22,870 bases of DNA from the IMG/VR virus record IMGVR_UViG_3300001737_000126, positions 1-22,870 of that record. The stretch is one strand, 5' to 3'. Source of the stretch: a virus. The notes beneath the pieces are model-generated. The model was not told where the DNA came from, made no database searches, and saw only the letters and a list, made by a program, of their open reading frames with translations. Positions 16,035-22,123 of this stretch are shown here, one piece after another. Each line of letters begins with the position of its first letter. Positions within the stretch are counted from its first letter, which is position 1. The translations under genes were made by a program, and so were the position numbers.

Positions 16035-16972
16035 TGACTTATTTAGTACCTATAAAGAATGACATGGAAGTTGCATACAATAACTCTATTTACACAGTTA
16101 AGTATTTCAATAACATAATAAGCACAACAGCACTTGATAAAGCGAATACAGACTGGGACAGTACAACTAGTTTTGCAAAAGATAGTTGGGTGAGAGTTCC
16201 AGGTTTAAAAAGAGTTTATCGTTGCGCATCTGCTGAAAGCACAGACCAGTACCCACCAGCACATCCAAGTGTATGGATTGACTACGGTGCAACAAATTCT
16301 TATAAAATGTTTGATGACATCATCGGTTCACAGACTGAATTTGATACAAGTTTAACTTTGAGACTTAGTGGATCATCTGTAAATTCAATTGCTTTTTTAA
16401 ACATGGATGGAATTTCTTCTATATCAATAACACAGACGGATATGAATACTGGATTGATAATTTATGAAAACACAATATCTCTACAAGAGTTTGGGGTCTT
16501 AAGTCTGTACGACTACTGGTATAGACCTATTTCTTACAGAAGAGATTTAGTTTTAGACAGTCTTGGTTTTTCTACAGATGCAGAGTTAGAAATTACTTTT
16601 ACATCTGGTGGTATTGGAAAAATCGGTGCAGTTGTTACTGGCTTATCTGACTATCTTGGGATAACTCTCTATGGCTCAAAAGTAAGACTAAAAGACTACT
16701 CAAAATATACTGTAGACGATTACGGAAACACATCGTTTACAAAACGCGGATACGCAAGAATAATAACTGGGCAAGTATTAATAGATACAAACTTAGTAGA
16801 TGAAACAATGACAAAACTATCAGCACTTAGAGGTGGACTCACTCTTTTCGTTGCAGACGAAAGGCAAGATGGCTTCGCGTCAATGTCTACTCTTGGATAC
16901 ATCGAAGAGATAGAGATAGAACCAACAGCAAGTAAAACAAAATATCCAATCAAAATAATAGGAGTAATATAA
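16034..16972 (+). CDS. Distal tail protein (baseplate region), function uncertain
   Basis: The protein has 312 residues and lies between tape measure and tail fibre. Residues about 34-95 look like a small carbohydrate-binding-like module: 'DSWVRVPGLKRVYRCASAES' then 'HPSVWIDYGATN', a pattern shared with chitin-binding-like and 'CBM5/12' modules in phage tail proteins. The middle is beta-rich. The end contains 'LSALRGGLTLFVADERQDGF' and 'MSTLGYIEEIEIEP', as seen in tail tip proteins of several siphophages. A distal tail or host-contact role is thus likely, but the family is not certain. It overlaps the tape measure stop (TAATG) and is followed by TAATG of the fibre gene. Confidence 0.6.
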   Translation: MTYLVPIKNDMEVAYNNSIYTVKYFNNIISTTALDKANTDWDSTTSFAKDSWVRVPGLKRVYRCASAESTDQYPPAHPSVWIDYGATNSYKMFDDIIGSQTEFDTSLTLRLSGSSVNSIAFLNMDGISSISITQTDMNTGLIIYENTISLQEFGVLSLYDYWYRPISYRRDLVLDSLGFSTDAELEITFTSGGIGKIGAVVTGLSDYLGITLYGSKVRLKDYSKYTVDDYGNTSFTKRGYARIITGQVLIDTNLVDETMTKLSALRGGLTLFVADERQDGFASMSTLGYIEEIEIEPTASKTKYPIKIIGVI

Positions 16973-18765
16973 TGGAAATAACTACATTTATCACAGAGTA
17001 CAGCGGAGATGTTCCAAACAGAGCTGGAGACACGCCAATCGTTTTTGCAGAAAATGTATATAGCTATCAGATATGGATAGATCAGAATTTTGTACCTAAC
17101 TATAACCAATCAATTAGTGAAGTTAATCAAAAAATTAACGAAATAAAAACTTATAGCGAAGGTGTTTTTAATCAAGCAGTCGATGGTGGGTATAGCCAGG
17201 AATATATAAATGAAAATTTTCCTAGTAAATCTCAAACTTATCTAAAAGAAGAAGTTTACTCAAAGCTAGAAACGTACTCAAAAGAAGAAGTTTTTACAAA
17301 AGAAGAGTCAAAAGCATTGATAGCGAAAGAGGCATCTAACCCATTGACTACAACAAACCCAACAAATATAGGGGATATATGGGTTAATTCTCAAAGTGGA
17401 GAGATTTTCACTTGCACAGATAATACTACAGATACAAATGTTTGGGAAGGTACAAACGGAACAACTGTTCCTGCTCCTGCTACAGCTTCGGTATTTGGTA
17501 GAATTTGGAACATCACAGATGATGTCTATAAAAGAATAGGTTTGGATTTTGCAGATTTTGGAGTTGCTACCAAGCTTGAATTTGAGAACTGGTTAAGTCC
17601 AACTGCTGAGAGGGTAAACGACAATGATGTTTTCACTCCTAGTGATTTGACAAAAGAACTAGACACAAATACAAACTTGCCATTTAATAGCATAAAAAGA
17701 AAAGTAGTGTCTAATCTTGGACTAGTAACAGACTTTGACCATGTAACAGCTCCAAGTGCTACAGAACAAATAATGACAGAGATTCCAAAATGTTATTACG
17801 TAGATGTGACTGTAGTATCTGGTGGTAAAGAATATGATGTAAAACTTACTTCAATAAATCCATTTAGTGTCGATGCAATTGAAGACCTAGGATTTTTAAG
17901 TGTTGAGAGTATAACAGCATGGAATCCAACAACAGGAATATCATCTGGAACAATTAGTGGAAATGTGATTAGTTCTGTACTCCATCCCGCATTTGTTTGG
18001 CACGATGGAAGTGAAGCAGATTTCACATATGTAGGTTCTTTTTGGTCAGTTAGTGGTCGCTCTACTTTTGGTTCTGGCATAAGAGCCACTGCAAACATAA
18101 CACTACCAACAGCAAGAACTCAAAACAAGGCATTTGGAACAAACTTCAATCAGCATGACATATGGAATAATGCACTTATTCAGCTCCTGGCATACATAGA
18201 GAGAGGATCAAACTATTTAGAGCAAAGTGGAACTAAGTGGGATGGATATAGTTGGAACTCAGGAGCAGGAAGTTACAACCAAGACAATGGCTTAACTATT
18301 TCGCTTGAAAACAAGACTGGTGTAATCCTTGATGGAAGCTCAAGAGTCATAGCAAACTCATATAGAGGTATTGAAAACTATCATTCTGGTCTTTGGGTAT
18401 GGGTAGATGGAATTAATATAAACAGTGGAGTTTGTCACCTTGCAAAAGCTGGTTCAGTATTTGCCAGCGATACAGATGCCGCACCATACTTTTCTAGCGG
18501 TTATACAACTACAACTACTGCATCATGGAGAAATATAAACAAGTGGCAACCTGGAACATTTATACCAGATAACACTTCTGGTGGAACTACTAGCTCAAAA
18601 GTGTCTGACCAGATGTACGGAACAACAGGATGGCGAGTGCTGCGGTTCGGTGGGGGTTTGGCGAATCCTGGTCTTTCGGGTCTTTCGACTTGGCGTGGCG
18701 GCGATGCGTCTTCGAACTCTAATTGGGGGATTGTCTCTCGTGCGAGCTTTAGAAAATTTTTATAA
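16972..18765 (+). CDS. Tail fibre / receptor-binding protein, DGR target with C-terminal C-type-lectin-like domain
   Basis: This 597-residue protein is the likely host-recognition tip. Residues about 1-75 should attach to the tail. Residues about 80-115 hold a charged quasi-repeat (TYLKEEVYSKLETYSKEEVF). A small module follows ('GDIWVNSQSGEIFTCTDNT'). The C-terminal half carries blocks common to DGR-target proteins with the FGE-sulfatase/C-type-lectin fold: 'HPAFVWHDGSEADFTYVGSF', 'LLAYIERGSNY' and 'SGLWVWVDGI'. It ends with 'GWRVLRFGGGLANPGLSGLS' (553-572) and 'TWRGGDASSNSNWGIVSRAS' (573-592). The last 44 codons hold the variable repeat; residues 558, 562, 564, 568, 575, 577, 578 and 586 differ from the template at adenine codons. 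The scaffold residues N582, N584 and W585 are unchanged. Confidence 0.9.
   Translation: MEITTFITEYSGDVPNRAGDTPIVFAENVYSYQIWIDQNFVPNYNQSISEVNQKINEIKTYSEGVFNQAVDGGYSQEYINENFPSKSQTYLKEEVYSKLETYSKEEVFTKEESKALIAKEASNPLTTTNPTNIGDIWVNSQSGEIFTCTDNTTDTNVWEGTNGTTVPAPATASVFGRIWNITDDVYKRIGLDFADFGVATKLEFENWLSPTAERVNDNDVFTPSDLTKELDTNTNLPFNSIKRKVVSNLGLVTDFDHVTAPSATEQIMTEIPKCYYVDVTVVSGGKEYDVKLTSINPFSVDAIEDLGFLSVESITAWNPTTGISSGTISGNVISSVLHPAFVWHDGSEADFTYVGSFWSVSGRSTFGSGIRATANITLPTARTQNKAFGTNFNQHDIWNNALIQLLAYIERGSNYLEQSGTKWDGYSWNSGAGSYNQDNGLTISLENKTGVILDGSSRVIANSYRGIENYHSGLWVWVDGININSGVCHLAKAGSVFASDTDAAPYFSSGYTTTTTASWRNINKWQPGTFIPDNTSGGTTSSKVSDQMYGTTGWRVLRFGGGLANPGLSGLSTWRGGDASSNSNWGIVSRASFRKFL
18632..18745 (+). 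repeat. DGR variable repeat (VR)
   Basis: This 114-bp segment at the 3' end of the fibre gene matches 18814-18927 at an offset of 182 bp. I count 17 mismatches: 15 at template adenines (A to G at 18632, 18633, 18644, 18645, 18655, 18656, 18661, 18695, 18700, 18701, 18703, 18727 and 18728; A to C at 18673 and 18694) and two T to G (18708, 18729). The template has 26 adenines in this stretch. The last 16 bases (18730-18745) are identical and are the candidate initiation-of-mutagenic-homing region. Similarity upstream of 18631 is weak. Confidence 0.95.
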
Positions 18766-18766
18766 T
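18761..18766 (+). promoter_or_regulatory. Candidate -10 element for the template RNA / RT transcript
   Basis: A perfect TATAAT overlaps the fibre gene's stop codon (TAA 18763-18765). Transcription from it would start near 18773, about 40 nt before the template repeat. No good -35 is visible, though Campylobacterota promoters often lack one. In DNA this AT-rich, a chance match is quite possible. Confidence 0.3.
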
Positions 18767-18813
18767 ACTAACTTAAAGGAAACTTAAAAAAATGAATATA
18801 GGGAACAAGGGGG

Positions 18814-18927
18814 AACGAGTGCTGCAATTCGGTGGGAATTTGACGAATCCTGGTATTTCGGGTCTTTCGACTTGGAATGGCAACAATGCTTCTTCGAACT
18901 CTAATTGGAATATTGTCTCTCGTGCGA
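18814..18927 (+). repeat. DGR template repeat (TR)
   Basis: This is the donor copy for adenine-directed mutagenesis, 114 bp with 26 adenines on the coding strand. Adenines cluster in AAT/AAC/CAA codons that match the variable positions of the fibre tip (for example 18826-18827, 18837-18838, 18876-18877, 18882-18886 and 18909-18910). These are the codons that reach the most amino acids when A is randomised. It is much richer in G+C than the surrounding genes apart from the VR. Downstream of 18927 the sequence diverges completely from the region after the VR. Confidence 0.95.
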
Positions 18928-18951
18928 TTTTTTGTCAAACAGTTTTTAAAA

Positions 18952-19037
18952 TCCTCCTTGTTTCCTTGGCTCTTGCCAAAACACATTACTATCTCTCTAT
19001 GCAGATTAGTAGCTTACAAGCGAAACTTTGGGGAGGA
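18952..19037 (+). ncRNA. Possible structured RNA leader between TR and RT gene
   Basis: Hand-found pairing: TCCTCC (18952-18957) with GGAGGA (19032-19037), GTTTC (18960-18964) with GAAAC (19022-19026), and CTTG (18965-18968) with CAAG (19017-19020). The loop contains an alternative perfect hairpin TTGGC-TCTT-GCCAA (18966-18979). The outer stem would hide the RT ribosome-binding site. The DGR RNA of the Bordetella phage needs sequence 3' of the template for priming, so this segment could serve both that and RT control. No folding program was run. Confidence 0.4.
19030..19036 (+). promoter_or_regulatory. Ribosome-binding site of the reverse transcriptase gene
   Basis: GGGGAGG lies 9 nt before ATG 19046 and determines that start. 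An in-frame TTG at 19028 lies upstream of and inside this element and is rejected. The site may be sequestered by TCCTCC at 18952-18957. Confidence 0.7.
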
Positions 19038-19045
19038 CAAAAGCT

Positions 19046-20119
19046 ATGAAAAGAGTTAATAACCTTTTTGAGAAAATTGTAGATATAAATAATATTATCA
19101 GAGCACATAATAATGCTAGAAAAAATAAGGCTCACTATAATGAAGTAAAGATGTTTGATAGTGATCCATACTTTTATGCAAACAAAATAAGAGAGATGTT
19201 ACTTGATGGTTCATGGATTCCATCTGATAGTATAAAATTTGAGACAACAGATAGTGGAAAAAGAAGACTTATAACAAATGTAAAATACTTTCCTGACAGA
19301 ATAGTGCATCATGCAATCATGCAAGTTACAGAGCCAGTGTTTCAAAGTACATATATCAAAGATACCTATCAGAGCATAAAAAACAGAGGGTTGCACAAAG
19401 GTGCAGCAAGAGTTAAGTCATGGCTAAAGGATGAAGAGAATACAGAGTATTGTCTTAAAGTAGACATCGAAAAGTTTTACCCCAGCATGAAACAGCATAT
19501 AGTGAAAAAGTTTTGTAGAAAAAAGATTAAATGCAAAAAAACTTTAGAGCTTCTTGATTTACTTATTGACTCAGAAGATGGTCTTCCTATTGGATTTTAC
19601 TCTTCTCAGTGTTTAGGAAACTTTGTAGTGAGCTATATGGATCACTACATAAAATCTCTTGGTGCAAAGTACTACATAAGGTATGCAGATGACATAGTTA
19701 TATTTCATAAGAGTAAAGAGTTTTTACATTTTCTAAGAGTAAAAATGCAGACATATATGAATGATGTTCTTGAATTAAAAATGAAAAGAAACTACCAGGT
19801 GTTTCCATTTAAAAAACGCGGACTTGATTTTCTAGGGTATAGATTTTTTAGAAAATATACACTCGTACGCAAGAGCATTGTTAAGAAAATGAAAAAATCT
19901 TTTAAAAAGAGTGTCAAAAACCTAAGTGATATAAGTAGAGTTATGAGTTATCTGGGATGGGTAAAGTGGGCTAATTCATATAATTTATTGAGGACATATG
20001 TGCCAGGTGTTTTAAATATTGTAGAGAGAGTTTCAAAGAGGATTAAGATTAGAAATCCACTCAGAAACATATATCTTTTACCTAAACCAAAAAAAGTTCA
20101 ACTGAGCTTTAATTTTTAA
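19046..20119 (+). CDS. DGR reverse transcriptase
   Basis: The 357-residue enzyme should copy the template RNA into adenine-mutagenised cDNA that replaces the variable repeat. Motifs in order are 'RRLITNVKYFPDRIVHHAI' (about 73-91), 'YCLKVDIEKFYPSM' with catalytic D140, and 'GLPIGFYSSQCLGNFVVSYM' (179-198). In the last, S187-Q188 replaces the SP of retroviral and group II enzymes, a hallmark of DGR reverse transcriptases. Then come 'YIRYADDIVIF' with D215-D216 and 'LDFLGYRF' (260-267), followed by a basic thumb region. There is no maturase or endonuclease domain, and length is normal for DGR enzymes. The TR lies 118 bp upstream. The next gene begins 12 bp after the stop. Confidence 0.95.
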   Translation: MKRVNNLFEKIVDINNIIRAHNNARKNKAHYNEVKMFDSDPYFYANKIREMLLDGSWIPSDSIKFETTDSGKRRLITNVKYFPDRIVHHAIMQVTEPVFQSTYIKDTYQSIKNRGLHKGAARVKSWLKDEENTEYCLKVDIEKFYPSMKQHIVKKFCRKKIKCKKTLELLDLLIDSEDGLPIGFYSSQCLGNFVVSYMDHYIKSLGAKYYIRYADDIVIFHKSKEFLHFLRVKMQTYMNDVLELKMKRNYQVFPFKKRGLDFLGYRFFRKYTLVRKSIVKKMKKSFKKSVKNLSDISRVMSYLGWVKWANSYNLLRTYVPGVLNIVERVSKRIKIRNPLRNIYLLPKPKKVQLSFNF

Positions 20120-20131
20120 TAAGGAACAAAA

Positions 20132-20566
20132 ATGAAAATAATTAGAAACATAAGAGCAAGCGAGAAGCAAGATGGCATATCTGAGTATGGAAATGAAGCT
20201 CATGTGCTTTTAAACGAGAGAGAGATTGATGTTGATGGAACTATTCAATACGAATATGACAAAGTGGTAGTTGCTAATTTTCAAGAGTATCACAATGTTT
20301 ATGAAATTGCAGAGTTCTATTTTAAAGAAAATAACAAACAGGAATTACTTGATGAAATTTTAGTTACGACTATAAGCGGTAAAACTTTTTATGCTGATCC
20401 AATCAGCAGAACTGATTTGTCGGATGCAATATCAATAGCAGCTGAAACAAATCAAACATCTAAAGAGTGGAAGCTTAAGACTGGGTGGGAGATTGTAACT
20501 CTTGAAGAGATGAAGGAAGCAAGGGAGTTAGGACTTATGCGAAAGGGAGAGATTATTGCATCATGA
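20132..20566 (+). CDS. DUF4376-like tail-associated protein
   Basis: The protein has 144 residues. The C-terminal part (about 70-135) reads 'TISGKTFYADPISRTDLSDA', then 'WKLKTGWEIVTLEEMKEA', matching the DUF4376 layout: a substrate strand with F-x-A-D, a helix with SRxxLxxAI, and a Trp-containing strand before a final helix. Such domains are common in proteins next to tail fibres, where they may help fibre assembly; exact function is unknown. The N-terminal half is beta-rich and unfamiliar. It is not Avd-like, because the DGR accessory protein is an all-helical basic bundle. AAGGAAC precedes the ATG, and the stop overlaps the next ATG (ATGA). Confidence 0.62.
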   Translation: MKIIRNIRASEKQDGISEYGNEAHVLLNEREIDVDGTIQYEYDKVVVANFQEYHNVYEIAEFYFKENNKQELLDEILVTTISGKTFYADPISRTDLSDAISIAAETNQTSKEWKLKTGWEIVTLEEMKEARELGLMRKGEIIAS

Positions 20567-20898
20567 TTAAATATAGCGATTTAACAGATAATCAAAAAAG
20601 TCTTATTACTAATGGATGTGGTGCAAAAGGTGGATTTATAAACCCACCAGACTTCATCTTTAAAGCTTCATGCAATCAACACGACTTTTACTATTGGAGA
20701 GGTATGGATGAAGAGGATAGAAAAAAGGCTGATAATGCTTTTTATAAGTATATGAGAATTGACATATCAGAAGTTAGCTTTCATAAGAAACCATATTACC
20801 ATCTATGGGCTTTTTCTTACTACTCCATGGTTAGACTTTTTGGAAAGAAGTATTTCTCTTATGCTTACAGATATAAAACTTTAGAGGACTTATTATGA
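20563..20898 (+). CDS. Phospholipase A2-like protein
   Basis: This 111-residue protein carries the signature of secreted phospholipases A2. 'NGCGAKGG' (17-24) resembles the calcium-binding loop, and 'ASCNQHDFYYWRG' (35-47) holds the catalytic His-Asp pair (H40, D41) with Cys37. A helix with 'DRKKADNAFYKYM' then supplies a further Asp (D57), as in prokaryotic PLA2 ('aDxxFxxxM'). It has no signal peptide and few cysteines, unlike venom enzymes. If active it would hydrolyse membrane phospholipids, helping lysis or, if virion-borne, entry. It opens the lysis block and is coupled by ATGA to neighbours on both sides. Confidence 0.72.
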   Translation: MIKYSDLTDNQKSLITNGCGAKGGFINPPDFIFKASCNQHDFYYWRGMDEEDRKKADNAFYKYMRIDISEVSFHKKPYYHLWAFSYYSMVRLFGKKYFSYAYRYKTLEDLL

Positions 20899-21290
20899 TT
20901 GAACATGCTGGAACTGTATCTGCAAAAGCTATTGCAACTGGTGGAATTGGCGTTGCACTTATGGCTATATTTAACGATGCAGAGGTAATGTTTCTCATTG
21001 TTACTGGGCTTTTTGCATCGCTAAGTTCGTACTTTTATGATTGGGTACATAGACATCCAAGAGTGTTTGGACTTAAAGAGATGAGTGAAGTTTTAAAATA
21101 CTCTTTTTATGGATTGAGTGTGATTTTTATTATCTACTATTTAGGAAAAAATAATGGTCACGACTTTATAGATTTGCCATCATCTGCATGGGGTTTTATA
21201 GCTGCACTTTGTGCTGGTAGTGCTGTTCAAATGGTAGAGTGGTCAAAGGAACTACTAAGTAAATACATTACAAAGAAGGCTGGACTATGA
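20895..21290 (+). CDS. Holin-like membrane protein
   Basis: The protein has 131 residues and about four predicted membrane helices (12-26, 30-48, 69-84, 98-114), separated by charged loops (HRHPRVFGLKEM; KNNGHDF), and a short basic C-terminal tail (KYITKKAGL). The size and position, between a PLA2-like gene and spanin/peptidase genes, fit a phage holin, which forms lethal holes in the inner membrane and times lysis. I cannot place it in a named holin family, so another membrane function is possible. Its start overlaps the upstream stop (ATGA), and its stop overlaps the next ATG (ATGA). Confidence 0.62.
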   Translation: MIEHAGTVSAKAIATGGIGVALMAIFNDAEVMFLIVTGLFASLSSYFYDWVHRHPRVFGLKEMSEVLKYSFYGLSVIFIIYYLGKNNGHDFIDLPSSAWGFIAALCAGSAVQMVEWSKELLSKYITKKAGL

Positions 21291-21574
21291 CTGAATTTAT
21301 GATAAATCTAAGTCCCTATTTTACTTTAGGACTTATTGCATTATCACTTCTGTTTAAACTACACAAGAGAAGTGTGAGTACATTTATAACCATAGTGATG
21401 GCTGGTGTAATAGTAAATATGTTTTACTATGGAATGAGCGAGTGTGCAGTTATGATGTTTATACTATTTTTAGTTGTCATATTTTTTCGTGCAATGATAA
21501 AACCAGAAACTGATACATTTTTTATAAAAGTATATAAAGGTGAAGAGAGAAGAGGAGACACAAGATGCCATTAA
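21287..21574 (+). CDS. Small membrane protein of the lysis block
   Basis: The protein has 95 residues with three hydrophobic segments (about 10-24, 30-48, 53-68) and a soluble, charged C-terminus of about 25 residues (ending VYKGEERRGDTRCH). It could be a second holin, antiholin or pinholin partner; genes of this type often occur as pairs. No family is recognisable. It overlaps the holin-like stop by 4 bp and the spanin start by 10 bp. Confidence 0.55.
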   Translation: MTEFMINLSPYFTLGLIALSLLFKLHKRSVSTFITIVMAGVIVNMFYYGMSECAVMMFILFLVVIFFRAMIKPETDTFFIKVYKGEERRGDTRCH

Positions 21575-21945
21575 ATGCAGGAAGCTATGTTTCGATGGTT
21601 CTTGGATCATTTCTTATTATTGTTGGAATATATGCAAATATAAAAATATCTTCTCTTGAGAAAGACTTGGCTGTATCTCAGTCAGATGCTAGAGACTTTG
21701 AACTAAGTTTTAAGTCACTTATAAATGACTTTGAATCTCAAAGTGAATCTATAGAAAAAAATAAAGCAGATAAAGAAAATGCAGAGAAAAGACTAAAAGA
21801 GTTTCTATCTACTCCCGTAAGAGAAAGAGTAGTGACAAACACTATAACTATATACAAAGATATAAACACTACGAGGGAGGATAGAACTTGTGAAGATTAC
21901 AAAAAGATTGAATCTAATACTTATGATCTTGATTGGAATAAGTAA
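21565..21945 (+). CDS. Rz-like inner-membrane spanin
   Basis: The 126-residue protein has one N-terminal membrane helix (about 7-25, 'YVSMVLGSFLIIVGIYANI') followed by a long charged coiled coil (about 28-85) and a periplasmic tail. This is the topology of i-spanins (lambda Rz), which pair with an outer-membrane lipoprotein to fuse the envelope membranes at the end of lysis. The assignment rests on topology and on the out-of-frame lipoprotein gene overlapping its 3' end, since Rz sequences are poorly conserved. AGGAG at 21552-21556 precedes ATG 21565. Confidence 0.72.
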   Translation: MPLNAGSYVSMVLGSFLIIVGIYANIKISSLEKDLAVSQSDARDFELSFKSLINDFESQSESIEKNKADKENAEKRLKEFLSTPVRERVVTNTITIYKDINTTREDRTCEDYKKIESNTYDLDWNK

Positions 21946-22123
21946 CACTGGATGTACTACGAAGAAAGTATATATTCCCGACCCAAAGCCTTATCCAGTT
22001 GAAGTTAAATGTGTGCTGCCAGAAGTGGACTGCAATAAGTACAAACATACACTTGACTCACAGCAAGAAGAGATGAAAGCTTGCATGGACGAGATGAGAA
22101 AAACTATGGAGATTTGTAGATAA
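21890..22123 (+). CDS. Rz1-like outer-membrane lipoprotein spanin
   Basis: The protein has 77 residues and starts at GTG 21890, with AGGGAGG (21874-21880) 9 nt upstream. The first 21 residues are a lipoprotein signal peptide: basic 'MKITKRLN', a hydrophobic core, then 'ISNTGC' with the lipidated Cys at position 22. N at -3 is atypical for a lipobox, but G at -1 and T at -2 are standard. Pro-rich 'YIPDPKPYPVEVKC' follows, typical of o-spanins. The gene overlaps the Rz-like gene by 56 bp in another frame, the classic Rz/Rz1 nested arrangement. Four further Cys may form disulfides. Confidence 0.75.
   Translation: MKITKRLNLILMILIGISNTGCTTKKVYIPDPKPYPVEVKCVLPEVDCNKYKHTLDSQQEEMKACMDEMRKTMEICR

Larger units (their letters stand above)
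18792..19049 (+). other. ORF containing the template repeat and ending on the RT start codon
   Basis: ATG 18792, with AAAGGA 11 nt upstream, opens an 85-codon frame that reads through the template repeat in the same phase as the fibre gene. It ends at TGA 19047-19049, overlapping the RT start as ATGA. The N-terminal half is an undiversified copy of the lectin tip (ERVLQFGGNLTNPGISGL). The tail after residue 45 is hydrophobic and unrelated. A template repeat is expected to be stop-free in that frame, so only the following 120 bases and the overlap are notable. It may be translated to couple RT synthesis, or be fortuitous. I do not count it as a confirmed gene. Confidence 0.35.

Noticed and set aside
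18581-18787. Alternative-frame ORF over the variable repeat, and a similar one at 18877-19059 over the template repeat
   Set aside because: Both are in another frame of the GC-rich repeat and lack a ribosome-binding site. They resemble each other only because VR and TR are copies.
19028-19045. TTG start for the reverse transcriptase
   Set aside because: It lies upstream of and overlaps the GGGGAGG ribosome-binding site that serves ATG 19046, so the six extra residues are not coding.
19046-20119. Group II intron or retron reverse transcriptase
   Set aside because: There is no maturase/endonuclease domain and no intron ends around the gene. The SSQ motif, the length and the adjacent TR/VR pair fit a DGR enzyme instead.
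20132-20566. Avd accessory protein of the DGR
   Set aside because: The protein has strand-rich segments and a DUF4376-like C-terminus, and it is not a basic four-helix bundle.
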